Source of the DNA: Kocuria marina
GTDB taxonomy: Bacteria; Actinomycetota; Actinomycetes; Actinomycetales; Micrococcaceae
DNA: 64,000 bases
Assembly: GCF_000786655.1 (NCBI RefSeq)
Contig: NZ_JROM01000021.1
Span: 295,130-359,129, forward strand
Direction: 5' to 3'
Shown here: in pieces, positions 25,901 through 35,024 of the stretch
Layout of the letters: each line of letters begins with the position of its first letter
Numbering within the stretch: position 1 is the stretch's first letter
Notes under the pieces: model-generated
Told to the model about the DNA's origin: nothing
The model's database searches: none
The model's input: the letters and a program-made list of their open reading frames with translations, nothing else
Program-made: the position numbers and the translations under genes

Positions 25901-26191
25901 ATGGCCCACTTCGTCGTGGACAGTGACACCATTGCCGCCAAGTCCCAGCAGGCCCACGGGCACATCGAACGGCTCAGCTCCGAGGTCAACGGCATGAGCG
26001 CCACGCTCGCCGATCTCCAGGCCTCGTGGACGGGCACCGCCTCGGCCAGCTTCCAGGAGGCCTTCCGCTCCTGGCGCGCCGCACAGGCCCAGATGGAACA
26101 GGCCGTGGCCCAGATCAACCAAGCACTCGCGACCGCGGGCACCCAGTACGCCGAGACCGAGGCCGCGAACGCGCGGATGTTCGCCGGGTGA
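25901..26191 (+). CDS. WXG100-family (ESAT-6-like) protein, orphan
   Basis: A 96-aa helical hairpin protein with the Trp-x-Gly turn (SWTGTAS, about residues 43-49) between two amphipathic helices, the length and shape of type VII secretion substrates. It has its own AGGGAGGAAAC ribosome site. The C-terminal YxxxD/E-like signal is approximately YAETEAA. No EccC ATPase, partner WXG100 gene or other ESX component is within the window, so it would need a secretion system encoded elsewhere or act in the cytosol. Confidence 0.85.
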   Translation: MAHFVVDSDTIAAKSQQAHGHIERLSSEVNGMSATLADLQASWTGTASASFQEAFRSWRAAQAQMEQAVAQINQALATAGTQYAETEAANARMFAG

Positions 26192-26199
26192 GCCCGGGC

Positions 26200-27153
26200 T
26201 CAGACCTCCGCCGTGACCTGGTGGTACCGCAGTAGCCACGGGCCCATGTCGTGGTGCTGGTCCTCGCGGACCCACACGGAACTGCGCCGGGTCACGGTGG
26301 AGGTCTCCTCGAGCCGGTAGCTCACGTGGTAGGCGTGCGCGCCCAGGGCCGTGACCCGCAGCTCCCGGGGCTCGCACCCCGCCGCTTCGACGATACTCAG
26401 CACGGACTCGGGGGCTGCCGTGGCACCTCGCCGGTCCACGCACACCAGGTCGGGGTGCAGGGACTCCCCCGGGCCACCCGCAGTGTTGCCGCATCCCAGC
26501 ACCGTGGCCTCACGCGAGGACGCCTCCGTGACGAGGTGCTCGGGGACGTCCCCGGAACCGGTTGTGTCCCCGGATCCGGCGGGACCCGCCGCGCTGTCCG
26601 CGGTGAGGTCGTCCGAGGAGGCCCATGCGGAGAACAGATCGGGTTCCTCGTCCCCCGCCTCGGTTCCGTAACCCGCATCGTCCCGGAAACCCGGCCCTGC
26701 GGGCAGGTCGTCCGCCGCCATGCCGGACTGGTAGGCCGCGGCCATGGCACGAGCGCGCTCATCCGCGGCCTCGTTGAGCTCATGACCCGCGTGGCCCTTG
26801 ACCCATTCGAAGCTGACGTCCCGCCCGGCGAGTTCCTCGTCCAATGCCTTCATGATCTCCACGTTGAGCACGGGCTTGCCGTCGCGCTTCTTCCAGCCCT
26901 TTTTCTTCCAGCCGGGCATCCACTTGGTGACCGAGTTGATCACGTACTGGCTGTCGCACAGCACCTTGAGCGGTTCGTCCGCGCGGTGCCGGGTGGAGCG
27001 GAGCAGATCGAGCACCGCGGTGAGCTCACCCATGTTGTTGGTGCCGTGGGCCCAACCCCCCGCGCGCCACGAGGTGGGGTCGATGTACCAGGCCCACCCC
27101 GCCGGTCCGGGATTGCCGAGCGCGGAGCCGTCCGCGGCAGCGATGATCGTCAT
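26200..27153 (-). CDS. rnhA: RNase HI fused to a DUF4440/SnoaL-like domain
   Basis: A 317-aa protein. Residues 1-143 are RNase HI with the four carboxylates Asp8 (AADGSALGNPGPAGW), Glu43 (NNMGELTAV), Asp67 (LCDSQYVINSV) and Asp131 (NEAADERARA), plus the GHAGHELNE loop; it removes RNA from RNA-DNA hybrids. Residues ~145-210 are an acidic linker. Residues ~215-317 (LHPDLVCVDRRGATAAPESV ... SVWVREDQHHDMGPWLLRYH) resemble DUF4440/NTF2-like folds. The ATG at 27153 matches the family start. The role of the second domain is unknown. It converges on the WXG100 gene with 8 bp between. Confidence 0.85.
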   Translation of the reverse strand: MTIIAAADGSALGNPGPAGWAWYIDPTSWRAGGWAHGTNNMGELTAVLDLLRSTRHRADEPLKVLCDSQYVINSVTKWMPGWKKKGWKKRDGKPVLNVEIMKALDEELAGRDVSFEWVKGHAGHELNEAADERARAMAAAYQSGMAADDLPAGPGFRDDAGYGTEAGDEEPDLFSAWASSDDLTADSAAGPAGSGDTTGSGDVPEHLVTEASSREATVLGCGNTAGGPGESLHPDLVCVDRRGATAAPESVLSIVEAAGCEPRELRVTALGAHAYHVSYRLEETSTVTRRSSVWVREDQHHDMGPWLLRYHQVTAEV

Positions 27154-27290
27154 GCGCTCATCCTCGCAAAACCTCCCGACACGCTGAACCACCGCCGCAG
27201 GCAGGTCGCCACCCGGGCCTGCAGAGGCCCGCGGTTCAGCGGACCACCCCGGACTACCACCACCCGGGTGCGCGAGGACTCCCGGACATG

Positions 27291-27329
27291 CGAGAACCCC
27301 GGGGACAGCGCGTGTCCCCGGGGTTCTCG
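27291..27329. terminator. Perfect 17-bp hairpin terminator after groEL
   Basis: CGAGAACCCCGGGGACA (27291-27307) pairs perfectly with TGTCCCCGGGGTTCTCG (27313-27329). It lies 46 bp beyond the groEL stop. Confidence 0.85.
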
Positions 27330-27375
27330 AGATGTCCGCCCGTGTGCCGGGCGGGACTCACTCAGAAGAGCGAGA

Positions 27376-29052
<1,677 letters not shown>

Positions 29053-29155
29053 TCACGATGCCCGCGACGGACGGTGCCGCGCCGCGATCCTCACCGCGCC
29101 GCAACCACCTCACCGTGATGTCACTCGTCCGCCGCGCGACCACCACCGGACCCGG

Positions 29156-29182
29156 TTAGCAGTCCACGCGACTGAGTGCTAA
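29156..29182 (-). promoter_or_regulatory. CIRCE element (HrcA operator)
   Basis: TTAGCAGTC-N9-GAGTGCTAA; read leftwards, TTAGCACTC-N9-GACTGCTAA. It differs from the CIRCE consensus by one base. It sits immediately downstream of the groEL promoter, where bound HrcA blocks transcription until heat shock. Confidence 0.93.
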
Positions 29183-29186
29183 TCCC

Positions 29187-29216
29187 ATAGTGGCACTCGT
29201 CATGCCGGAACCGCAA
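29187..29216 (-). promoter_or_regulatory. groEL promoter
   Basis: Reading leftwards, TTGCGG (29216-29211), an 18-base spacer and CACTAT (29192-29187). The start of transcription would fall within CIRCE, as usual for HrcA-controlled genes. Confidence 0.5.
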
Positions 29217-29236
29217 ACGCCCTGCGTCCAGTGGAC

Positions 29237-29593
29237 TCAGGTTTCGTCCCCGGCTGAACGGGCGGCCCAGGCGGCCGCGGGGACTCCGGGCACGACGTCG
29301 CTCGCGGCCGTCCCGAGCGCCACGGCACCCACCGCGGAGGCACCGGCCGCGGCGTCGTCGTCCGGGGACACCGCAACGGCTGCGGCGGGGAGGGCGAGCG
29401 CTTCCTGGGCCGTGCGCGGGGCGTTGACGAAGGCCACCGCGCCCAGGACGAGGGCGAGCACACCGGTCACGAGGATCGCCAGGAACTTGCCCCGGGAGCC
29501 CGCTCGGGCGTTCGGGTTGTGGCCCCGGTGGGCGCCCTGCCGGGCACCGTCCTCGGGAACGTCGTCGAACTCATCACGGGGGTACTCGCTCAT
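29237..29593 (-). CDS. Membrane-anchored protein resembling the N-terminal part of LytR_C-domain proteins
   Basis: 118 aa. The N-terminus MSEYPRDEFDDVPEDGARQG and the following basic stretch, then one TM segment (about 38-58), are typical of actinobacterial proteins that continue into an extracytoplasmic LytR_C domain and sit beside DUF3263. Here only an Ala/Ser/Val-rich tail of ~55 residues follows and the LytR_C domain is absent, so the gene seems shortened. GAGGAG precedes the ATG at 29593. Confidence 0.6.
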   Translation of the reverse strand: MSEYPRDEFDDVPEDGARQGAHRGHNPNARAGSRGKFLAILVTGVLALVLGAVAFVNAPRTAQEALALPAAAVAVSPDDDAAAGASAVGAVALGTAASDVVPGVPAAAWAARSAGDET

Positions 29594-29745
29594 GCTGTGG
29601 CTCTCCTCAACGAACGGCGGGATCCGGGACACCGATCCGCGGGCGCCGGGACCGTGGGACGGCGTGCGCCCTGCCCACCCGGGCCCGCGGCGGTCAGGTG
29701 TCCGCGGTGCGCTGCCCACTATCCCACGCGTGCCCGGGCGCCGGC

Positions 29746-29970
29746 TCAGCGATTGCGCGCGCGGCGCAACCGGGAGATCAGCATGGGGGCGTGGCGCGCG
29801 GCGGCCTCGGAAGAAATCAGAGCGTTGAGCCGCTGGTAGTAGTGCACGGGGCTCAGCCCCAGGCGGGAGCGGATCGCGGACTCCTTGGCGCCGCGGTACT
29901 TCCAGTGCTCGGACTCCAGGTCCAGGATGGCCCGGTCGAGCTCGTCGAGGCCGTCGCCCGTGGTAGACAT
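29746..29970 (-). CDS. DUF3263 family protein
   Basis: A 74-aa predicted helix-turn-helix protein. ELDRAILDLESEHWKYRGAKESAIRSRLGLSP is the DUF3263 signature, followed by VHYYQRLNALI and a basic C-terminus; a DNA-binding role is likely but unproven. It is followed 150 bp on by the LytR_C-like gene, the usual neighbour. TAGGGT (minus strand, 29983-29978) ends 7 bases before the ATG, so the message is probably leaderless. Confidence 0.85.
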   Translation of the reverse strand: MSTTGDGLDELDRAILDLESEHWKYRGAKESAIRSRLGLSPVHYYQRLNALISSEAAARHAPMLISRLRRARNR

Positions 29971-30029
29971 GGGCTCAACCCTAACCCTCCGGGCGGTACC
30001 CGGAGACCGCACGCCCTGGAGGTCGCACC

Positions 30030-30713
30030 GTGAACACCCCGCCCCCGTTGCACGAGATCATGAACGAGGAGTGGGCCCGCGCCCTGCAACCCGTGGAGCC
30101 GCAGATCCGGGCCATGGGCGAGTTCCTGCGCACCGAGCACGCCGAGGGCCACCACACCCTGCCCGCCGGGGACCACATCTTCCGCGCGCTGCGCGAGCCG
30201 ATGTCCGCGGTCAAGGTGCTGATCGTGGGCCAGGACCCCTACCCCACCCCGGGCCACGCGATGGGCCTCTCGTTCTCGGTGGCCCCGGACGTGCGCCCGA
30301 TCCCGCGGTCCCTGCAGAACATCTACAAGGAACTGCACTCCGATCTGGGGATCACCCCGCCCGAGCACGGGGACCTGTCCTCGTGGGCCGAGCAGGGCGT
30401 CATGCTGCTCAACAGGGTCCTCACGGTACGCGCGGGCTCCCCCGCCTCCCACCGGGGCAAGGGCTGGGAAGCGGTCACGGAGTGCGCGATCCGCGCGCTC
30501 GGGGCGCGCGAGCAACCCCTCGTGGGCATCCTGTGGGGTCGCGACGCCCGCGGCACCAAGGACTGGCTGGGTGGGGCGCCCACCGTGGAATCGGTGCACC
30601 CGTCCCCGCTGTCCGCGTCCCGGGGGTTCTTCGGTTCCCGCCCGTTCTCCCGCGCCAACGAGCTGCTGCAACAACAGGGCGCCCAGCCCGTCTCGTGGGA
30701 ACTGCCCGCGTAG
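30030..30713 (+). CDS. ung: Uracil-DNA glycosylase
   Basis: A 227-aa family-1 UDG that removes uracil from DNA, starting base-excision repair. The water-activating motif [21 protein letters not shown] (Asp and His-adjacent Tyr) begins near residue 63, the [11 protein letters not shown] motif follows, and the DNA-intercalating [13 protein letters not shown] loop is present (catalytic His about 190). GTG start at 30030. It is divergent from DUF3263 and lies 19 bp upstream of the siderophore-interacting gene. Confidence 0.96.
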   Translation: MNTPPPLHEIMNEEWARALQPVEPQIRAMGEFLRTEHAEGHHTLPAGDHIFRALREPMSAVKVLIVGQDPYPTPGHAMGLSFSVAPDVRPIPRSLQNIYKELHSDLGITPPEHGDLSSWAEQGVMLLNRVLTVRAGSPASHRGKGWEAVTECAIRALGAREQPLVGILWGRDARGTKDWLGGAPTVESVHPSPLSASRGFFGSRPFSRANELLQQQGAQPVSWELPA

Positions 30714-30732
30714 CAGCACCTACGCTGGGTAC

Positions 30733-31584
30733 ATGGCACAGACTCCGGCGCGACCCCGCAAACCCCAGCTCGACCTCACCGTCACGGACCGGATTCAGCT
30801 CTCCCCGGCCATGGTGCGCGTGGTGTGCAGGATCGAGAACGCCGAGCAGTTCCAGGACATCGAGGCACCGGAGAAGTACGTCAAACTCGTCTTCTTCTCG
30901 CCCGCCACGCTCGCGGCGACCGCGCCCGGCGAGTTCCCCGACTACTGGGCCGCGCGCGAGAACGCCGCACCCCAGGACCAGCCCGTCACGCGGCACATGA
31001 CCCTGCGCCGCACGGAACCCGACACCGGGACCGTGTGGATCGACGTCGCCCTGCACGGCACCGAAGGCTACGCCGGGCCGTGGGCGGATGCCGCGTCCCC
31101 CGGCGACCGGATCGTAGCGCTCGGCCCGGGCGGGAAATGGCTCCCGGACCCGGCCGCCGCGTGGAGCATCTTCGCGGGCGACGACGCCGCCGTCCCCGCC
31201 ATCCTCGCGAACCTCGAGGCGCTGCCCGCCTCGGCCCGCGGGGAAGCCGTCCTCGAGGTCGAGGACGCCTCCCACGAACTCGACCTCACCGACGTCGCGA
31301 TCCCCGAGGGCGTCCGGGTGCGCTGGGTGCATCGCGCGGCGCAGAAGGACGGCGAACGCGCACTCGTCACGGGCCTCGCGGACGCCGAGTGGCCCGAGGA
31401 TCCCGCGGAGGTGCAGGCCTTCGTGCACGGCGAGCGCGAGGCCATGAAGGCCGCCCGGAGGCAACTGTTCGACGTCCGCGGGCTCGAACGCTCGCAGGTG
31501 TCCCTGTCCGGGTACTGGGCGGCCGGACGCGCCGAGGAGACGTTCCAGGCGGAGAAGAAACTGCCCGTGGGCAAGATCCTCTGA
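30733..31584 (+). CDS. Siderophore-interacting protein (NAD(P)H-dependent ferric-siderophore reductase)
   Basis: A 283-aa cytosolic flavoprotein of the SIP/ViuB family. The N-terminal FAD-binding barrel (MVRVVCRIENAEQF; EKYVKLVFF; TRHMTLRR, corresponding to the R-x-Y/M-T flavin motif) is followed by a NAD(P)-binding half (SIFAGDDAAVPAILANLEALP) and the C-terminal SGYWAAGRAEE motif. It reduces Fe3+-siderophore to release iron. TACGCT (30721-30726) ends 6 bases before the ATG, suggesting a leaderless message. No iron-repressor box was recognised. Confidence 0.9.
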   Translation: MAQTPARPRKPQLDLTVTDRIQLSPAMVRVVCRIENAEQFQDIEAPEKYVKLVFFSPATLAATAPGEFPDYWAARENAAPQDQPVTRHMTLRRTEPDTGTVWIDVALHGTEGYAGPWADAASPGDRIVALGPGGKWLPDPAAAWSIFAGDDAAVPAILANLEALPASARGEAVLEVEDASHELDLTDVAIPEGVRVRWVHRAAQKDGERALVTGLADAEWPEDPAEVQAFVHGEREAMKAARRQLFDVRGLERSQVSLSGYWAAGRAEETFQAEKKLPVGKIL

Positions 31585-31588
31585 CCGG

Positions 31589-33706
31589 TCAGCGGCGGCG
31601 GTTGCGCCGCTGTGAGAGGTACTGCATCCGCTCGATGAACGGGCGCATGAGGTACTTGGCGAGCACCACGCCCGCGGCGAGCAGCACGATCGACGCCATG
31701 GCGTTGAGCAGTCCCGTGATGCCCTCCCCCGTGGTCTCGTTCTCCACGGTGATCGCGTACATCCCGCGGAACAAACTCAGTCCGGGCAGCAGGTAGGTCA
31801 TCGCGGGGATCGCCAGGATCGCCTGCGGGATCTTGGCCTTCGCCGCGAGCAGCGCGGCCACGCAACCGCTCGCCACGGCCCCCACGCCCGTGGCCAGCCG
31901 GGTACTGGGATCGAAACTGCCGATCCCGTGGTAGATCGCGAGCCCGACCAGCGCGGCCACCACGGTGGGCAGCAGGTGGCGGGGTTTGGCCTGCATGGTG
32001 ATCGCGATCAGGGCGGTGGAGATCAGCATGAACACCGTGTTGGTCACGGCCGCAGCCGGTGTGAACACCGATTGGGAGACGTCGATCCGCGGCACCCCCA
32101 GGTGCGCGGACAGTGTGATCCCCAGGGCGATCCCGGCCACGATCCCCAGGAACGCCATGGCGGTGGAGAGTAATCGGCCGGCGGCGGTCACGGGGAACCC
32201 GTTGATCGCGTCCTGCATGGTGGAGACCATGCGGGTGGTGGGCAACAACATGATGATCCCACCGGCGATGACCCTGGGCGGGGACACCTCCACCCCCACG
32301 GCCGAGATCAGCAGGGCACCGAGCGTGACCACCAGGGCGTTGGCCGCGAGGGAGAAGAACTCCGGGATCCGCCACGCACCGAGCTTGGCCGTGACGGACT
32401 GCACCACCACGGAGGAGACCACGGCCACGAGCGCACCGGCCGGACTGCCGCCGATGGCCAGCGTGATGGTCCCCGCCGCGATCACCGTGGCGAGCCACAC
32501 GACCCACTTGGGATAGGGCTTGGGCCGGGCGTTGATCCGGGCGAGTTCCCGTTCGGCGTCCCGCAGGGGCGTGTTGCCCTCGATGATCCGGGTCACGAGC
32601 TGGTGGGAGTCCGCGAGACCCGAGTAGTTGTCGGTCCACGAGCGCACCACGCGCATCACGGTGTGGCTCGAGGTCGAGGAATCCCCCCACGGGTCCTGCC
32701 CGGTGCGCGGTGCCGAGGACCCGCGCTGCTCGCCCGTGGTCCCGGGCGTGCCCGCCAGAGCGGTCGCGGGGTGGGCGGAGGACCCGCCGTCCTCGGTGGT
32801 CGGGCGAGGGGCCTCCCCCGCGGCGGTGAGCTTGCCCGTGGTGGTGGTCTCGGCGACGTAGTTGATGGTCACGGACTGGTTGGTGATGTCCACGTCCAGG
32901 TTCTCGACCCCGTACGTGGCGCACACCGCGATGATCGCGTTCTCCACGTCCAGCGCGTCCGCGCCGTAGTGGAACATGGTCTCGGCCAGGCGCAGCGCGA
33001 AGTTCAGGGTGCGCCGGGCCTGACGGTCCGTACTGTCCCCGAACTTGCGCAGGTGCTGGAACGGCGTGGCGGTGAGCCGGTCCACGACCCGCATGGGCGC
33101 GGTGGGCGCGGCGTCCCCCTGCACGAGGGACCGCAACAGGGCCTTGGGCGCGCGCGACGGTTTGACCCGGGTGGCCGGGTACACGCCCCGCGAGATCGCG
33201 GTGGTCGCCGGTGCCGGTTCGTGGGCCACGGTCTCCGGCCGCTCCACGGGCGAACTCGCGGGGGTGGTACCGCGCCGGGACGGACTGCTGATGGGTTCGG
33301 TCAGTGCCGCGGGAACCGCCGCCCGGTGCCCCTGGCCCGCGCGGTCGGCGGCGATCTGGCCCGGTGTGAGGACGGGCAGGGAGGAGACCTGCGGCGTTCC
33401 GGTGCCGGTCGCGGGACCGTGCCCGGCGCTGCGGGGACGGACGCCGGGGACCCGCAGCTGCGACGTCGTCCGGGTGTCGGTGTGCACGGGCGCGCTACGC
33501 AGTTCCGCCCGGGCGGCCTGTTCCTCGGTGGGGCGCGTTGCGTAACGCGTACGACGCCCCGGACTCGTGTGCTGCACCGCGTCGCGCAGCGCGGTGTCCC
33601 CGGCGGGACCGAACGGTTCACCGTCCACCGCGTGCGGGCCCGTGCTCTCACCCGAGGACGGGTAGCCCTGGTGCGCCAGACGCGTCAATTGCTCGCTCAC
33701 GCTCAC
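31589..33706 (-). CDS. thrE: ThrE-family threonine/serine exporter with long N-terminal extension
   Basis: A 705-aa protein. Residues 1-~210 are low-complexity, Pro/Arg/Thr-rich and probably disordered. The ThrE module follows: RTLNFALRLAETMFHYGADALDVENAIIAVC, VDITNQSVTINYVAE, a second disordered insert (~285-345), then VRSWTDNYSGLADSHQLV and about ten hydrophobic segments to ~690 (GGIIMLLPTTRMVSTMQDAINGF). Members export threonine and serine. The extension is longer than usual. GTG at 33706 or 33700. Alternative substrates such as dipeptides cannot be excluded. Confidence 0.85.
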   Translation of the reverse strand: MSVSEQLTRLAHQGYPSSGESTGPHAVDGEPFGPAGDTALRDAVQHTSPGRRTRYATRPTEEQAARAELRSAPVHTDTRTTSQLRVPGVRPRSAGHGPATGTGTPQVSSLPVLTPGQIAADRAGQGHRAAVPAALTEPISSPSRRGTTPASSPVERPETVAHEPAPATTAISRGVYPATRVKPSRAPKALLRSLVQGDAAPTAPMRVVDRLTATPFQHLRKFGDSTDRQARRTLNFALRLAETMFHYGADALDVENAIIAVCATYGVENLDVDITNQSVTINYVAETTTTGKLTAAGEAPRPTTEDGGSSAHPATALAGTPGTTGEQRGSSAPRTGQDPWGDSSTSSHTVMRVVRSWTDNYSGLADSHQLVTRIIEGNTPLRDAERELARINARPKPYPKWVVWLATVIAAGTITLAIGGSPAGALVAVVSSVVVQSVTAKLGAWRIPEFFSLAANALVVTLGALLISAVGVEVSPPRVIAGGIIMLLPTTRMVSTMQDAINGFPVTAAGRLLSTAMAFLGIVAGIALGITLSAHLGVPRIDVSQSVFTPAAAVTNTVFMLISTALIAITMQAKPRHLLPTVVAALVGLAIYHGIGSFDPSTRLATGVGAVASGCVAALLAAKAKIPQAILAIPAMTYLLPGLSLFRGMYAITVENETTGEGITGLLNAMASIVLLAAGVVLAKYLMRPFIERMQYLSQRRNRRR

Positions 33707-33854
33707 GTGGGATCACCCTTCCCTGCCACCGCAGGCACTGTTCGACTCCTGTGTGCTGGGGTGCGGCCCACACGCATCCGCTCGCGCGCCCGTGCTCGCC
33801 CACGTCCTCGCCTGCGGGCGAGCGGGGGCCGGGTGGAGGGGCCGCGGCCGCCGG

Positions 33855-34937
33855 TCAGTAGAAGGGCTGACCCGTGCGGCGCACCCACAACTGGCGCTGT
33901 ACCTTCTCCGCCACGTTGTTCCACACAGCGTATTTCGCGCGGCTGAGTGGCTGATCCCAAACGCCCACGTAATCCACGACAGTCTTGGTGAAGCTCGTCT
34001 TGAACAACCCCAGACCGTAGTAGGGGTGCTCCTTGTTCTTGAGCTGGTCGGAGGGCGGGGTCCCGCAGAAGTCGTACTGGGTGATCTCGTGGTCCTGCTT
34101 CAGGTCCGTGATGGCGCTCCACTGCACGAGGTGCGAGTCCCCGTACTGCTTGCGCCGCGGCTTGGAGCCGCCGTCCTTGTAGGTGCCCTTGCGCCCGTAG
34201 GAGATCACGTAGGCACCCACCGAGGGCTTGCCGTCCTCGTACGTGAAGTAGAGCCGGCCCTGACCGCGATCGGCGAAATTGTTCCAGAACGCCCGGTAGT
34301 ACTCGTAGGAACGCAGGGTCACCTTGGCGTGACCCTGACCCACGGAATCCATGAGCGCGTACATCGCGCGCATGTTCTCCTCCGTGAGCGGGACCTGGTC
34401 CACCTCGCAGCCCTCGCGGGTCGCACGGCGCACCGCGTTGCGACCCCGCGAGTGCAGGGACTTGAGCAGGGCCTTCTCGTCCATGTCCGTGTCCAGCACG
34501 GCGGTGGAGTCGTTGGGCTGAATCTCGAAGGACTTCACGAGTCCACTGCGCGCCATCACGCCCGCGGCGTAGTCGGAGGCCACGATCTCGGGTTCGTACT
34601 TGATCGCGAACACGCCGCGCGCGGGACCCGCCACGAAGCGCTCGTTGGCCGCCACGATGCCGGGGATGTCGTCCACGCTCGCCACGTCCGGGCCCTTGAT
34701 CATGTACCACAGCCTGCCCAGGGCGGGCACGGACTTCTCGAGCACCAGGTTGTAACTGGGCTGCGAACCGTCCGTGGGTTCGTACACCACGTACTGCGGC
34801 TTCCACCCGTGGTCCTTCTTGACCAGCGCGAACGCCTCCGACTGCAACAGGTTGCCGCCCGAGGGGTTGGCCGTGACGTGGGAGTCCCACTCGGCGATTT
34901 CCTGATCGGTGGCAAAACGTGCCGTGAATTCTCGCAA
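33855..34937 (-). CDS. FemABX-type peptidoglycan bridge aminoacyltransferase
   Basis: About 360 aa. The product belongs to the lipid II:glycine glycyltransferase-like FemX/MurMN group, which adds amino acids from aminoacyl-tRNA to the stem peptide at the inner membrane face. Two GNAT-like halves are visible (GGNLLQSEAFALVKKDHGWKPQYVVYE; LHSRGRNAVRRATREGCEV; KPSVGAYVISYGRKG; NKEHPYYGLGLFKTSF). I chose the TTG at 34937 (MREFTARFATDQE) with GAGAG ahead, since the ATG at 35000 lies inside the upstream terminator hairpin. Confidence 0.88.
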   Translation of the reverse strand: MREFTARFATDQEIAEWDSHVTANPSGGNLLQSEAFALVKKDHGWKPQYVVYEPTDGSQPSYNLVLEKSVPALGRLWYMIKGPDVASVDDIPGIVAANERFVAGPARGVFAIKYEPEIVASDYAAGVMARSGLVKSFEIQPNDSTAVLDTDMDEKALLKSLHSRGRNAVRRATREGCEVDQVPLTEENMRAMYALMDSVGQGHAKVTLRSYEYYRAFWNNFADRGQGRLYFTYEDGKPSVGAYVISYGRKGTYKDGGSKPRRKQYGDSHLVQWSAITDLKQDHEITQYDFCGTPPSDQLKNKEHPYYGLGLFKTSFTKTVVDYVGVWDQPLSRAKYAVWNNVAEKVQRQLWVRRTGQPFY

Positions 34938-34972
34938 GGCTCTCTCAATCCTGTACAGGGGGCACTGACGAC

Positions 34973-35008
34973 GTGAGGCGGTGCCGCGCTGTCGCGGCAC
35001 CGCCTCAC
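34973..35008. terminator. Perfect 16-bp hairpin after the glutamate-synthase-like gene
   Basis: GTGAGGCGGTGCCGCG (34973-34988) pairs perfectly with CGCGGCACCGCCTCAC (34993-35008), loop CTGT. It lies 17 bp after the stop of the 35025 gene and just ahead of the FemABX start. Confidence 0.88.
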
Positions 35009-35024
35009 ATGGTATCCCTTGGGC

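Noticed and set aside
25901..26191. Type VII secretion locus
   Set aside because: Only a single WXG100 gene is present; flanking genes are a histidine kinase and RNase HI, with no ESX machinery.
34938..35000. ATG start at 35000 for the FemABX-type gene
   Set aside because: The extension lies inside the perfect terminator hairpin of the upstream gene and is not family-like; TTG at 34937 fits better.
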